Below, in pieces: positions 1 to 11,371 of a stretch of DNA of 64,000 nt. Within the stretch, counting starts at the first letter, position 1. Each line of letters opens with the position of its first letter. This stretch comes from Favolaschia claudopus (taxonomy: Eukaryota > Basidiomycota > Agaricomycetes > Agaricales > Mycenaceae). The stretch spans positions 1,364,001-1,428,000 of the forward strand of contig JAWWNJ010000011.1 of assembly GCA_037176885.1 (NCBI GenBank), given 5' to 3'. The notes below the pieces were generated by a model. It did no database searches. It worked only from the letters and a program-made list of their open reading frames with translations, and was not told where the DNA came from. The position numbers were made by a program, and so were the translations under genes.

Positions 1-531
1 CTCGCCGAAAGAAATTCCGGGAAGGCGGTAAGTAGATCTAGTCAGACAAAATGGTGAGGGATTTAAGATGAACAGATCTCAAAGGGTCCGTTCACAGTAG
101 ATGGCAGAACGTTCACGTTCCCGCCAGCGGCCGAAGCTAAGTACTTTTCGGCCGACGATCGGTCTTTTGGTTCCGTCTGGGATAAGCAAGGACATACAGT
201 CCCTACGTAAAGGTTAACGTTGTTTCTCGCCATGTCACCCAGGCCAAAAATGGGAATGGGCTGATTTTTTTTCCGTTTAAAAGCGTCTCGTTCCACTTCT
301 CGTCACTCCCTTTCCTTCTTCCTCCCCCACCTCCACCACCTGTGAGTTCTGTCATCCGCTCTGTGCTCGTGATGAACAAAATCTGCAAACTCTTGCGCGA
401 CGTGCTTCGGCGCGATGGGCGGGTTTCCTTCGGGATCCATTCAAGTCGCTGACTCTTTTTTTTCTCTACCCTTACGTGTTTTCTTCGACGTTCTACTCAC
501 CTTCCTACGCGTATAGCTCTCCTTTCACGAA
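1..531. other. Upstream region of ERG6, no gene seen
   Basis: No recognisable coding region. A pyrimidine-rich stretch lies at about 300-345 and a T-rich stretch at about 450-475. This probably holds the ERG6 promoter and 5' leader. The short reading frames on the minus strand show no family resemblance. Confidence 0.5.
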
Positions 532-1792
532 ATGGCTCTCCAAAACGGCAATGGGTTGGCCGATGGTCGTCAAAAAGACCGCATCGAAAACTACACCAAG
601 TTTTGGAACAAAGATATCTCAAAAGAAGGGGAAGCCGACACCGAGAACCGTGTCGACAGCTACACCGACGTAGTGAACGGTCCGTGTGCTCTGAGCAATG
701 TCTTGTATCTTTTTGCTCAAATCTTACAGGTTACTACGACGGTGCGACTGAGCTGTATGAAAACGGCTGGTCGCAATCCTTCCACTTCTGCCGCTTCTTC
801 AAAGGCGAAGCCTTCTTAGCTGCCTTGGCCCGGCACGAGCACTACCTCGCCGCCCAAATGCGGTTGCGCCCCGGCATGCGTGTTCTCGATGTCGGCTGTG
901 GTGTCGGCGGACCGGCGCGCGCCATCGCTCGGTTTGCCGATGTCCAGGTCGTCGGGCTCAACAACAACGAGTTCCAAGTGCAGCGCGCTCGCAAATATAC
1001 CAAAAAGGCCGGCTTGGAGAAGCAAGTCTCGTTTGTTCGTGGCGATTTCATGAAGCTCGAGGAGCAGTTTGGTCCCAACTCCTTCGACGCTGGTGGGTGT
1101 TCCTCTTTATCTTCTCATAACATCCCTAACTCTCACGCTATGTAGTGTACGCTATTGAGGCTACCTGTCATGCCCCGACCTGGGAAGGTGTTTACGGTGA
1201 GATCATGAAGGTGTTGAAGCCCGGAGGCATCGTAAGTTATATCTGTTTGCCGGTGTTCCCTCGGTCTAACCCTGCTCTAGTTCGGTGTCTACGAATGGTG
1301 CATGACCGATGACTGGGACCCTTCCATCCAGTCTCATGCCGACCTCCAGCACGAGATCGAGTTGGGCAACGGCATTCCCGAGATGCGTCCCCTCAAGCTC
1401 GCGCGTGAAGCGCTCAAAACCGTCGGCTTTGAAATCGAGCACGAGGAGGACCTCGCTGACCGGCCGGACGACGTTCCTTGGTACTATCCTCTCGAGGGCG
1501 ACATCCGCAAGGCTCAGACTGTATGGGACTACTTCACCGTCTGGCGGATGAGCTGGAGTGGGATCTTCATAACACATAACCTGCTCTGGTTCTTGGAGAA
1601 GTTCGGCATCGTCCCGAAGGGCACGCACGACGTCGGCGAGGCATTACGGGTGGCTGCCACCTCGCTCGTACGAGGAGGACAGCTGAAGGTTAGTGCCAAT
1701 TCTGTCGCCGTTTCTTGAGTATGCTGATTTCGCTATGCTAGCTGTTCACCCCGATGTATCTCGTCGTCAGCAGAAAGCCCCTCACATCTTAG
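532..1792 (+). CDS. ERG6: Sterol 24-C-methyltransferase
   Basis: Enzyme of ergosterol synthesis that transfers a methyl group from S-adenosylmethionine to C-24 of zymosterol, normally at the ER or lipid droplets. Five exons can be read: 532-679, 730-1092, 1146-1231, 1281-1688 and 1742-1792. They join in frame to 351 residues, close to the usual length of about 350-380. The start fits the conserved N-terminus, which runs into the YTDVVNGYYD region across intron 1. An aromatic sterol-binding motif ([11 protein letters not shown]) lies near residues 59-69, and the SAM-binding motif LDVGCGVGG near 102-110. The C-terminal half carries the family's [12 protein letters not shown] segment and a conserved EHEEDL stretch. 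All introns are 49-54 bp with GT-AG ends. It is followed, facing it, by a FunK1 kinase gene. Identification is firm. Confidence 0.97.
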
Positions 1793-2260
1793 ATTCACAT
1801 ATAGATATACATTGCTTTCCTTATTTTCTACTTAATCATACCACGGATATCTTGCATTAGCTCTTGCTGAAAACAACCTTCATTATCACCAGAGTCTGAA
1901 ACGCTCGATTTGTGTGTAGAATGGGTACCTTAACATAACAAGAATCGCATACTGTTCATTTGCTCACAATCATTCACATTCCCATTCCGTCTGATGTGTG
2001 AGGCGTCTCATTCGCCGGACACTGCCCGATATTTGTAGGCTGACGAGAGCATGGTGAGAAAGAAGCGTACTCAGTTGGTAAACAAGTGAGCGGACATTTC
2101 TTTGTATCAGCATTTCTATACCGCAACAAGTACACTATAAACTACTAAGACGCCGTGCCACAAGGGCGATAAATAGTAAGAAGTGCAGGTGATCAGACAT
2201 GAAGAGAGCGAAATTCTAAGTATTACAGCCAATGGAATTATGTACAAGGGCAAGAGAAAG
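1793..2260. other. Intergenic between convergent genes
   Basis: This is the shared 3' side of ERG6 (+) and FunK1 copy A (-). I see no gene or repeat; it is AT-richer than the flanking coding DNA and probably holds both 3' UTRs. Confidence 0.5.
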
Positions 2261-5234
2261 CTAGGAAGGAGGCCGCTGATGCTGATTCCCATATATGTTG
2301 CGCGGTGTGGCTCTATCGGAGCCGAATGTTTCTCTCGTTGCGTCGCTCATATACGGGGCAACACGCTGTCGAGCAACACGCACCGGCGCCGGTGCCACCG
2401 ACACCGGATGACTTTGAAATGGATCATCATTGTCGGAGGTTATAGTCATTCGCCTTTCGCTGCGAGTTTCGTCCCCGCCATACGAAGTACTGGCGCGAGG
2501 GGGAGGACGCAAAGGCGAGCTGTTAATGGGCACCGTACTACGGCGAGTCGGGGTGGACGGATCACTAGCGCTGGTACCACGCCGGGGCCGCTTGGTGCTT
2601 GGAGAATGGGGCGAGTCACCAGTGGCATCATCGTTGTCGTCGTGGACTCGCTTCCCTGGGGAAGGAGGGGAGGGGAAACCGTGAAGCGAGAATGGGATGG
2701 GGGAAGGAAGGGGAGTAGAGGGCGGCAAACTTTCAATCTTCGTAATGGCTAGGTCGATGTGGTCAAGGAAATTCTCGTAGTCGATCTTGGCCTGAGTCGC
2801 TTGATATGGAGGGAATGTGGTGCGCCTTCGAGCACCGACTGATCCGTTGGCCAACGCAATCCTTGGCCGAAAGAATTTCTGGAGGCCCTCTGTGAGGTCA
2901 CATAAGGGCTGGCTGTACGGGCCATCGAACCGAGTGAGCTCTTGACTATCGTCGTTCTGGATGAAGAACCCCTTTGACTCGGCCAACAAACCGGGCTCTG
3001 TAGACAGATTCTCCCATTTGGCAATTCGACCCAGCTTTTCGTCCGGGAGACGTCTCCCTGCGGTGTCGTACCCATAAAGAATGTAGTATAGCACGTAGAA
3101 TATGGACTCGAGATCGTCCATGTGATCATGATGACCGAGTTGGGGTGACCCTAGCAAGACCTTGACCGACTGGAACGCCCTCGTACCCTGTGGGGTGTTA
3201 GTGAAGAAAATTGACAGATTTCAAAGGCGCTGACCGTTCTCGCATCGCCTGTCGTGGAGGTGCCAGAGAGAAGGTCTATCAACCTTCTTGCCATGTCCCA
3301 GTCTATGATGACGCCTGCACCGTGTTCTAACTTTGCCGACAGTAGAAGATTGTTGAAGCTGATGTCGCGATGTAGGATGCCGCGCTCGAGAAAGCTTTCG
3401 CGATGACCTAGGAAACATAAAAACCAATGACAAAATCCATAAGCACTGTCGACTCACCCAGGACGATATCGCGAATGGCACGAAGTAATACGAGAGGCGA
3501 GTGAGCCTGTTCCAGAGTACTGCCATGGCGGTGAACCACAATCCGCATGAATGACCGCCCGAGCACAGTTGTGCGAGTGGTTGAATCCGAATGCATGTCC
3601 GACTCGTCGTTAAAACCGCGCGCCTCTTTGATCGACTCACGGTCATTTTCAAAAGCAAACATCTGCCCGACGCCACGGACACCAACAAGCTCCTTCAAAA
3701 AATCAGCTTCAATCTCCCTGCCGTCGGCACGCCAATAATCTTTGATAATGTATGTGTTGCCGCCGTAGCTCGCGCTCCAGCAGACTGTGCCTCGTGAGCG
3801 GATGGTGTGGCGGGAAAACATAGGCCTGTCCTCCAAATCGAATAGCATTTCGGTGGAATTCGCTTTCCAATCCTGCGTGCCTGAGTGGTATGTTACCGGA
3901 GCGCACATCGACAGGAAGCGCTTCTCGTTCGCCCAATAGACCGTTGTATCATATCCGATAAGTTCTTCGTCGAAAGAGGCGACGAGGAGGACGAGCTTGA
4001 CGAAGAACTTGGCCTGCTCGTGGTAGTTGATTTTGTGCGTGTAGTAACACCCGGCGCGGTCAAAACGAATGACGCGAAGTTCACGCTTGGAAAGAAGAGG
4101 TGTGTAGACAAACCGCCGATTCGGTTGCTGAATGAAAATCTCGCGCGCATAGACCGCAACCTGATCCCTATCGTTCTGGGATAGCTTTTCCGACAAGCGC
4201 AACTTGATTTCCCACACGTTCAATGCGAACGCGTAAGCGATGGTATAGCTTTTGCCGGTGGCTGCGGGGCCATTCCCGAACGTCGTGATGTCGGGACTAG
4301 AGTTCAAAGTCGTCTGACCGGTGGACGCTGTGGCATCCGTCGTGTCTGTGGAATCGGTCTCGTCGGTGTCATTTGTCTCGTCGGCCGTCTCGTCAGTAGC
4401 AGTGGCGTCGGCGGGATTGGGATTGTTGTGAACGAAAGGTTTCTTGTGGGTGTCGATGGCAGCTCGTGCTCGTTCTTTCTCTTGATCCGGCGGCTGGAAC
4501 TCAGTCAAGATATCATTCATCACCTGGACGATTGGTTCGTAGAGACGGTCCTCCTTCCTGGCATTAGACGGAATACAAGTCCATGCTTTGGCGTTACTGT
4601 AGTCTTCGTAACCGTTGAGCCAAGACTGTATCTTCGCATCCAAATCAGGATATTTGGTATCGATGATGGCTTCCAAATGTGCCTGGAATGCTTTGCCCTC
4701 CTCTTCAACCCACGAGTTGGCCAATTCGCACTGCACAGCCTGTTGTATGTGCCCAATTTTTGTAAAAGTGTGCTCTGAATCCTGCGATGATGCGTGACCG
4801 GGGGTGGCAACACAGGGCAACGGCTGAGCAGAAGCCCGGGGGGTCGAAGGAGGGGCGCCAAGGCGAAGAGGTGCAGAGACGGATGGTGAATTCTTAACGA
4901 TGGCGACGTTATCGTGGGTGGACTGGCTGCCGCCATTGCGATCATGCTTCGGAGTGAATGGAGGATGAGGTAGCGGGCCCGTAAGAGAATAGGGAAGAGT
5001 GTCGCAGTGACTAGCAGATGGGCTCTGAGATGATTGAGACGCTCGCGAACGAGGGACGGGCGTGGTTTGCTCGTCGTGAATTGTATGAGAGGTCATGTTG
5101 TGTCGACGAGCAGAATCGGGCACAATAATACTCTGGTAGAGATTTTCCTGGGTACTGCTAGTACTATGATGAGATCGGGATGCGGTTCGGGGTGGGGCTG
5201 CGAAAGACAGCGATTGCACGGCGGTGAGGTCCAT
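2261..5234 (-). CDS. FunK1 fungal-type protein kinase, copy A
   Basis: Predicted Ser/Thr-type kinase of the fungal-specific FunK1 family; its substrate is unknown. Three exons, 5234-3458, 3407-3235 and 3187-2261, join in frame to 958 residues. The kinase region shows the nucleotide-binding lysine in YIIKDYW, the conserved block VRGVGQM, the catalytic loop HRDISFNN with Asp near residue 607, and IDWD in place of DFG near residue 628. A later HDHMDDLES block ends the C-lobe. Introns sit just before the HRD exon and before GTRAFQ, the same positions as in copy B. The N-terminal 170 residues and the C-terminal tail are Ser/Pro/Thr-rich and low complexity. An Asp/Thr-rich run occurs near residue 300. 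The chosen ATG follows a CT-rich tract. The gene is intact, unlike copies C and D. Confidence 0.93.
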
Positions 5235-5240
5235 GATGGG

Positions 5241-5262
5241 TGCAGAGAGAGAGAGAGATAGT
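5241..5262 (-). promoter_or_regulatory. CT-rich 5' leader tract of FunK1 copy A
   Basis: A (CT)n tract on the coding strand lies just upstream of the ATG. FunK1 copy B has a similar tract immediately before its ATG. Pyrimidine-rich leaders are common near fungal transcription starts; a function here is inferred only. Confidence 0.45.
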
Positions 5263-5306
5263 TCTTACGGGTGGCAGACTTGAAGTTTGGTCTTGATGTC
5301 TGTATT

Positions 5307-5348
5307 CCGTTTAAGGAAACTCGAGACGCTTTGGTCGAGAACAATGGT
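5307..5348 (-). promoter_or_regulatory. Promoter block shared with FunK1 copy B
   Basis: Read on the minus strand, a 24-bp block (5348-5325) beginning ACCATTGTTCTC and ending CCAAAGCGTC matches 23 of 24 bases of 24684-24707 upstream of copy B. A CTTAAACGG element (5315-5307) follows in both. The block ends about 90 bp before the ATG here and about 110 bp before it in copy B. This looks like a retained regulatory block or core promoter, since the flanks have diverged. Confidence 0.6.
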
Positions 5349-6458
5349 GGACGTGAAGAGAACACGAGAGTTGGGTGGCAAGAGCTCGTCACATCACATG
5401 TTCGTTTAGTGTCACGCGTCACGCAACATGGCAGCGGCCATCACCTGCTCCAGGACTGAACAGTGAAGATTCTGATTGAGGATGCCTATAGATGGGAGAA
5501 TTCCTGAGTATTAGAAAGCAATGATGTCGCGCGAACTGCTACGCACAGATGAACCACAATGTTCTTCAGATCCGTACATTGGAGCCGCACTGTTGCACAG
5601 ACGAGAAACGCGCCGCAGAGTAGCACAGACGGACTCACAAAATATCGTAAACATCGTGTGGACATAATATGAATAGTGCGTTGGGTGGAATTCCGGGCAG
5701 GCGGGGCCTAGGACTGCCTAGGATTGCTTCAGGACTCAGTGGGACGTCGAAACCCGAGGGCGCTTCGTGCGGTCGAGCGCTGCCAGTGCCAGACTCGAGT
5801 ATTAAATTGAGCCGTGCTACAGCCGAGTGCATATCGTACGGTCAGTTCTGAGCGGAAGAGTCCTGTAACTAGATCAGAACGGAATTTCAAGAATTTCCAG
5901 TGGATGATTGTATCGGTAGTGCGCGAGACTTGATACAGGTTGGAGCAGTATGACGAGCCATGAATCGTCCCTGAGTCAACTTGAAGCTTCAGAATCTTGC
6001 CGCGTTTGCAGCGATTTGCCCTCTGGGTTGAATAGATTCGATTTTGGCGGAGCTCAAGGGGAGAACGGCCGATCTTGATTCTTAACCTGAACCAGCGAAG
6101 CCCGGTTTCGTGCACTGGAGAACACAGACTAGGCGGTTTTCATGTTGTATATATAGCGTCTTCGAGTAGGAGCTTAGGTGCCTCCGAATTCAACAAGTAT
6201 AAGTTCGGTATAGGCAGGAAGTAAAGTTGGACCGGATTGTTCCGGGAATATTTGATGCACAGCTCAACTTGCTCGGTGAATCGATTTCCACAAATGCTGC
6301 TGCGTGGAGACGGCGAAAGCACCCAACGTACTCAACATCGATACGCTTCGAAATGCTTCATCGCTCGCTGAATTCATGCAAATCGAACCCGACGCTTTAC
6401 AACATTGTACCAATACATACATCCTTATAAAACCGTCCCATTATCCTACAACGAACCC
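5349..6458. other. Intergenic, no gene seen
   Basis: Lies upstream of FunK1 copy A and downstream of AIP1. Short reading frames on both strands show no recognisable family. A TATATATA-like run lies near 6147-6155 but is not linked to a gene I can support. Confidence 0.45.
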
Positions 6459-8935
6459 TCACGCATGGAAAACCACCTCCCAAACCCTCACACACCCATC
6501 CGCACCAGCACTCACCAACCTCCCGCCCTTTCCCGTCCACAACACAACATTCACCCCCCCAGGCCCCGCATTCTTCAACGCAATATTCCGATTCGGGTTC
6601 TCCACACTCCACACATACACATGCGTGTCGAGCGAGCCCGACGCACAGTGCTTGGAGTCGGCCGTCCAGGAGAGCGAGTTGACGCGCGCAGAGTGGAAGG
6701 ACCAGCGGGCAGTGATCGTCTTTTGTTCTTTGACGTCGAAGAGGACGATGCGGCCGGTGGACTTTGGATATAGGTTATGTCAGCGAGGAAGAAAGAGGCA
6801 GGATGAGAACGGAGGAGAGGGACGAACATCGCCAGCGGCTAGAAGTTTTCCATCGGGAGAGAACTCGAGGGCAGATACGACACCCTTGTTGTCCTCCAGT
6901 AAGGCGATCTCCTTGAGACTCGTCCCACTCCATTCAAGTAAACGAACTTTCTGGTCCTATTGCCTCGTCAGATTCACCACCCTCGCAAATTGACGGAGAA
7001 CATCAAACCTCGCCCCCAACAGCAACAAGCGTCCCACTCGTACCCACCGCACTAGGCGCGTACTTCGTAGCAAGATGCGCAACCTTCTGATTATTACGAA
7101 TAGCCTCAATCCCGTTCACTTCCACAACGAAGACCGTGCCGTCCGCAGCAGTTGCAATAGCCTTGGGTTGCGCCGTAGTCGATATCGACGCGGTGGAGAA
7201 GCTGGTACCACCGATCTCGCGCACTCGGTCGTCCCAGCCGGCTGAATAGACTTTGCCCTCTGCTGCGGCGAGGCCGACGATGATGCTGGTATGGCCATCA
7301 CCGGCTACTGAAGCGGCTTCGCCAGAAGATGTGGAGTATTCGACTACCCGTCCGTCGGCGGTACCAGCGAGGAACGTCTCGGAACCTGAAGGTGCGACCG
7401 CTGTGATGCTCTTCTGTGGACCCTGTTGACACTTTCAGCATTGTACAACAGCGTAGAGTCTACAAGTAGGACAAACCGTGATGACGCGCGCGGCCTTGTC
7501 TCCCGTTCGAGAGTCGAAGACATTCAGATCCCCCGACAAAGAAAGAGAGACGATGTCACTTTCGCGACTCCAGACATTACCCATCTGTTGGTAATTGACG
7601 CCCTTACCCACAGTCCATGTAGTGGTAGCTTTCCGCGTCTCGACGTCCCCTGCCACGGAGGATCAGCTGTACAATCAGGGGGAAAGCATAGATTTAGCTA
7701 TACATAATTTGACGGTGCAGTCTGCTGAAGAGGTCGCAAAAGATTTGCTGTCAGAACTCCACGAGCAGGCCATCTAAGAACTGACTTGAGATAGGTCTGT
7801 CCCGAAAAACGCAAAAACACATACAATACTACCCTTGTGGGGACTGTCCGTGACCTCCGCAAGGGTCTCTCCCGTCTTGCCGTCGTACAAGAATATTTTG
7901 GAGTCAGACCCGACGCTCACAAACTGATCTCCAGAGGGAGCATATCGAACGTCTTGAACAAATTTGGTGTGCGTTCTGATTGTCTGATCTAAGAATCAGT
8001 TGGAGGTTCGTCGTTGAACAACATTTCCAGTACCTTGTCGTACTTGTACGGCGCGCCTGAATTCCAGCGCGTCAAAAACAACGCGAGAAGAAAGCTGAGC
8101 TGAATGCACCTTGATGGAACACGATCGACGCGTCATCTGCAGCAGTCGCCGCCCTGAACGGGCGCTGGTGACGGATGGCAACGGCGTTGATAGCCTATGC
8201 ATCGCTCAGCTGGAGGACGATTCATGTTCTATGCTCAGCACGCACCTTATTGTGACCACTGATTTCGCCTGTAGACGACCCAGTGTCCATCATGAAGGCA
8301 TGGCCGAATCTAAGCCAAGTCAGTGAATACACATATCGAAATTCGAGAGAAAGGTACTTTTCTCGTCCGTCGCCTACGGCGATTATACGCTTGCTTTCGC
8401 CATCCCACTCTAGATCGTTTCTTTTTGCTAAATTAGCATTCAGGAGCTACTCGATGCTCGAGAGACGCACATCTTTCCAGAGATGACTTTATATTCTCCT
8501 TTCAGAATTTGATCTTCTCCAACTGTGTCCCAAACGCGGACTGAAAGAGCTTAGTGCGATATCCAGGGCGCATTGAGACTTTACATACCGGTCCCGAACG
8601 CGTCCGCAGATGCGCAGTAGTAGCCTGAAGGCGAGATGCGGGCGACTGTGGTGTTCTGGACATGCCCTGTGTATACTGTGGCGAGTAGAGGGTTCTGGGG
8701 ATGTCCCATTTCGTCCTCAACTACTATTCAAGCGCATTTGAAAGACTCTCACGTTCAGATCGCGAATCTATACGAGATATCTCAGTCGCGACGATGGAAT
8801 TCGAGTTAGCCGACGTACAATAACGGCCTTGCCATTTGTGTATACGATCTTGTCCTTGTGTGCGCTGAGTTTTGTGGAATTTCCGCGAGCGGTAGTGGGA
8901 GTTGGGGGAAAGAGGGATGTTCGTTTGAAGGACAT
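6459..8935 (-). CDS. AIP1: Actin-interacting protein 1 (WD40 repeats)
   Basis: AIP1/WDR1 works with cofilin to disassemble actin filaments in the cytoplasm and at cortical patches. The gene has several short introns and reads through two seven-bladed WD40 propellers. Recognisable pieces, in order: the N-terminal [17 protein letters not shown] segment; blades with [14 protein letters not shown]; a [12 protein letters not shown] blade; the [13 protein letters not shown] segment; a [11 protein letters not shown] blade; the [19 protein letters not shown] strand; and the last blade ending in VRVWEVV shortly before the stop. This order is diagnostic of the family. The start ATG (8935-8933) opens directly into the conserved N-terminus. 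Intron 1 begins at 8818; one late intron ends with an AAG acceptor. Expected length is about 600 residues. Not every junction was resolved. Confidence 0.93.
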
Positions 8936-9597
8936 GGTGTAATTGATCGCTAGGCTTGTGGTCGTCTATTTGTGTTGTATTCAAGTCGCCTTCAAGTAAA
9001 CCATGTTACTGCGCTTCCAATTACATTCATCGACCTCCAATCTGACTCAACGTTCGAATTGACAAATTCGCAGCAGTATTCCCCACCACAAATGTTTCTA
9101 TCGTACCCTCTGCGCGTTTACAAGAACTAAGTATACAACCTCAGGCTCTTGACGAGCCTGACGAGGTGCATACAGTACCAGCAACCTCCCGTCGGAACAA
9201 AGTTCCGGATTGTATGTTCTCCACAGTTGGAGCGTTTTAGCGAGGCGTGAAACGATTCCGGGTCCATTTCCGCCGTCGAGCACAATTTGTCCGCCGTGCG
9301 CCTGATCAGCGCCATCCAGCCGGTGGTTTCAAATACTGCGGGTTTCAATGCCCGAACGGCACCACCTTGACCTTCACTACCTCGGTAACGACTTCAACGG
9401 TCCTCGAAAACAACTCTTGAACTCAAAAAAAACTTTGTCTCGGTACGTCTATCTTATCTGATATACAGCCTGCGCTATTCATGACTACCCCTTGATTAGT
9501 CTTCTCCCTCGAGGTGACACAACAACTTTTCGCCAATCTCTGACGATGAACTCTTTCTGCAGTCCACGCGTCTTCCGGAACCTCTCTGTCTACCCCC
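8936..9597. other. Divergent promoter region
   Basis: Lies between AIP1 (-) and the AIM32-like gene (+), so it should hold both promoters. An ATG at 9546 is out of frame with the downstream gene unless a further intron is invoked. No other gene is supported. Confidence 0.45.
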
Positions 9598-10925
9598 ATG
9601 AGCGCACTGAGAAAACTAAAGGCATGGGCCCTGAACCATACCCTTGATCCAGCCGCTATCCATAGTCAGCTTGACGCCGCAGGCGTACCTGTATCCTCTG
9701 CGGACTGTAGGACTTGCGCGGACCCTTGTCAAGATGGTGTGTTCGGCTTCGGACCACTCTGCAGCTCAGTATTTATATGTCCTACAGGTCATGGCGAATA
9801 TCCCTCCAGGTTCACCGTCGATATGGAGACTCAAATGCTAGGCTCTGTTCGTCCATTTTGCCGCCAGGTAAGCACCTCCACCGCGTTCTATTTTTTGTTT
9901 TGTTTCTTTTACACAAGGAATATAGATAATGGTCTCGACGGGAGTAACAGACTGGGACCGAGAAATCACTCGCACAAGTGGATCCCTAGCCTCTCACATT
10001 TCATCCGCCCACCGCAAGGTCACCATCCCCCACTCCAACGCGAATCCAGATCTCCCGCACATCCCTGGCATATTCAATGCCTCCGACTCTGCCGAAATTG
10101 CTATCCTCAACGGCAGCCACAAGACGATTTCGGATGACCACCAATTAGAAACAATCTTAGTATTCCCCGACTATGTCGTGGTCTCCGGTGTTCCATCTAC
10201 TCCCCAAGGCGCCAAAATGTTGTGGAATTCCGTGCTCGACCCTCGGATACCCCGTATTCTTGGCTCTACCGCAGACGAAGCGGCATTCAGCACCTGGGTT
10301 TTGCCATATTCGTGCGTGATCACACTATGTATGGTTTCCTCATGTTCCGCCTTTCCTCAAAGCCTGACACAAAACCACAGGCTCACATAAACGACGCGAC
10401 AACCGCTGCGGCATATCAGCTCCGAAACTCGAGCGCGGTAAGTCATTCGTCCCAACAGCATCGGAATACTTACCTGAACTGCAGAATTCACCCATTCGCT
10501 CCAGCATCGCGGCTGGACAGTCGACACCCAACTGGAACACATGATTGAGTCTCCCCTAGAAAAACTCAACGGCACAAATGAGGAGAAGGAAGCGCACGTC
10601 TTAGAGACTCTCAAAGAACTACAGGACGCCAAAAAAGCGCTCATCCTGTACAACTCACATATGGGCGGGCATCGGTATGCGGGTAACTGCATCGTGAGTA
10701 ACCTGTTTCGTCTTCGCGAAGTGTTTCCTGTGCCTTGAAACTGATCTCCATAATCCTTAGATTTACACCCCCCGAGGCACGTCAGTGTGGTATGGCCGTG
10801 TTTCGCCGCACGAGGTAGAAGCTGTCGTCGAGAATACCATAGAGAAGGGGTTGATTCTGCCCCCGCTGTTGCGGGGCGGTCTTGGTCTGTCGAAACAGGG
10901 ATGTAAATCTCTACACGATTGGTAG
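9598..10925 (+). CDS. Sucrase/ferredoxin-like protein, AIM32 type
   Basis: Member of the sucrase/ferredoxin-like family with a C-terminal thioredoxin-like 2Fe-2S ferredoxin fold. The yeast relative Aim32 is mitochondrial and linked to redox quality control; that role is inferred here. Six exons (9598-9736, 9788-9867, 9926-10328, 10381-10437, 10485-10693, 10761-10925) join in frame to 350 residues. Family hallmarks: DCRTCADPC near residue 37; the cysteine motif LCSHKRRDNRCG; HMGGHRYAGN with its His residues in the C-terminal third; and SVWYGRVSPHEVEAVV. The C-terminus GGLGLSKQG also fits. Introns of 47-67 bp have GT-AG ends. I chose ATG 9598 because it leads without a break into the conserved region. 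The presence of a mitochondrial presequence is uncertain. Confidence 0.88.
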
Positions 10926-11371
10926 AAGTTCGCGGGAGTGGTGCGTCTCGCGCACTCTGGACCAGAATCGCGACGTACACGATGTGCCGTTGTTAGAAGT
11001 TATGGAAGACGTTGATCGCGGTGGATGCCGCCAAATAACGCGTAATTCATACGAGGGACACATCATCTACGCGCCATCTCATAGTGTCCGCCCTGGATTG
11101 GACTACGGTTTCCTTACGATCGCGACGCTCTCAGGACGGCATCGTTCGTATTATAAACATCTCTCAAGTTCCCCTTACCCAACGACTCTCATGTTTCTCT
11201 CAACCTTACCACTTAGATTCATCTGCCAAGTCACCAGTTGACAACTTGACGCGTCTGATTTCGAAGTTTGAGCAGATGCAAGTCATCTGCTTCAGGGCCC
11301 GGGTCCCCACCATTCGGACCCTTGTTTAAAACGCGCTCTATCTTCGGGGGGATTGCACGGCCTCTTCCAAC
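10926..11371. other. Intergenic, no gene seen
   Basis: Contains the 3' region of the AIM32-like gene and the promoter of the aminopeptidase. I see no further coding sequence. Confidence 0.45.

Noticed and set aside
2183..2752. 189-codon open frame on the plus strand
   Set aside because: It lies antisense to the 3' exon of FunK1 copy A; its frame is a shadow of Ser/Pro-rich coding DNA.
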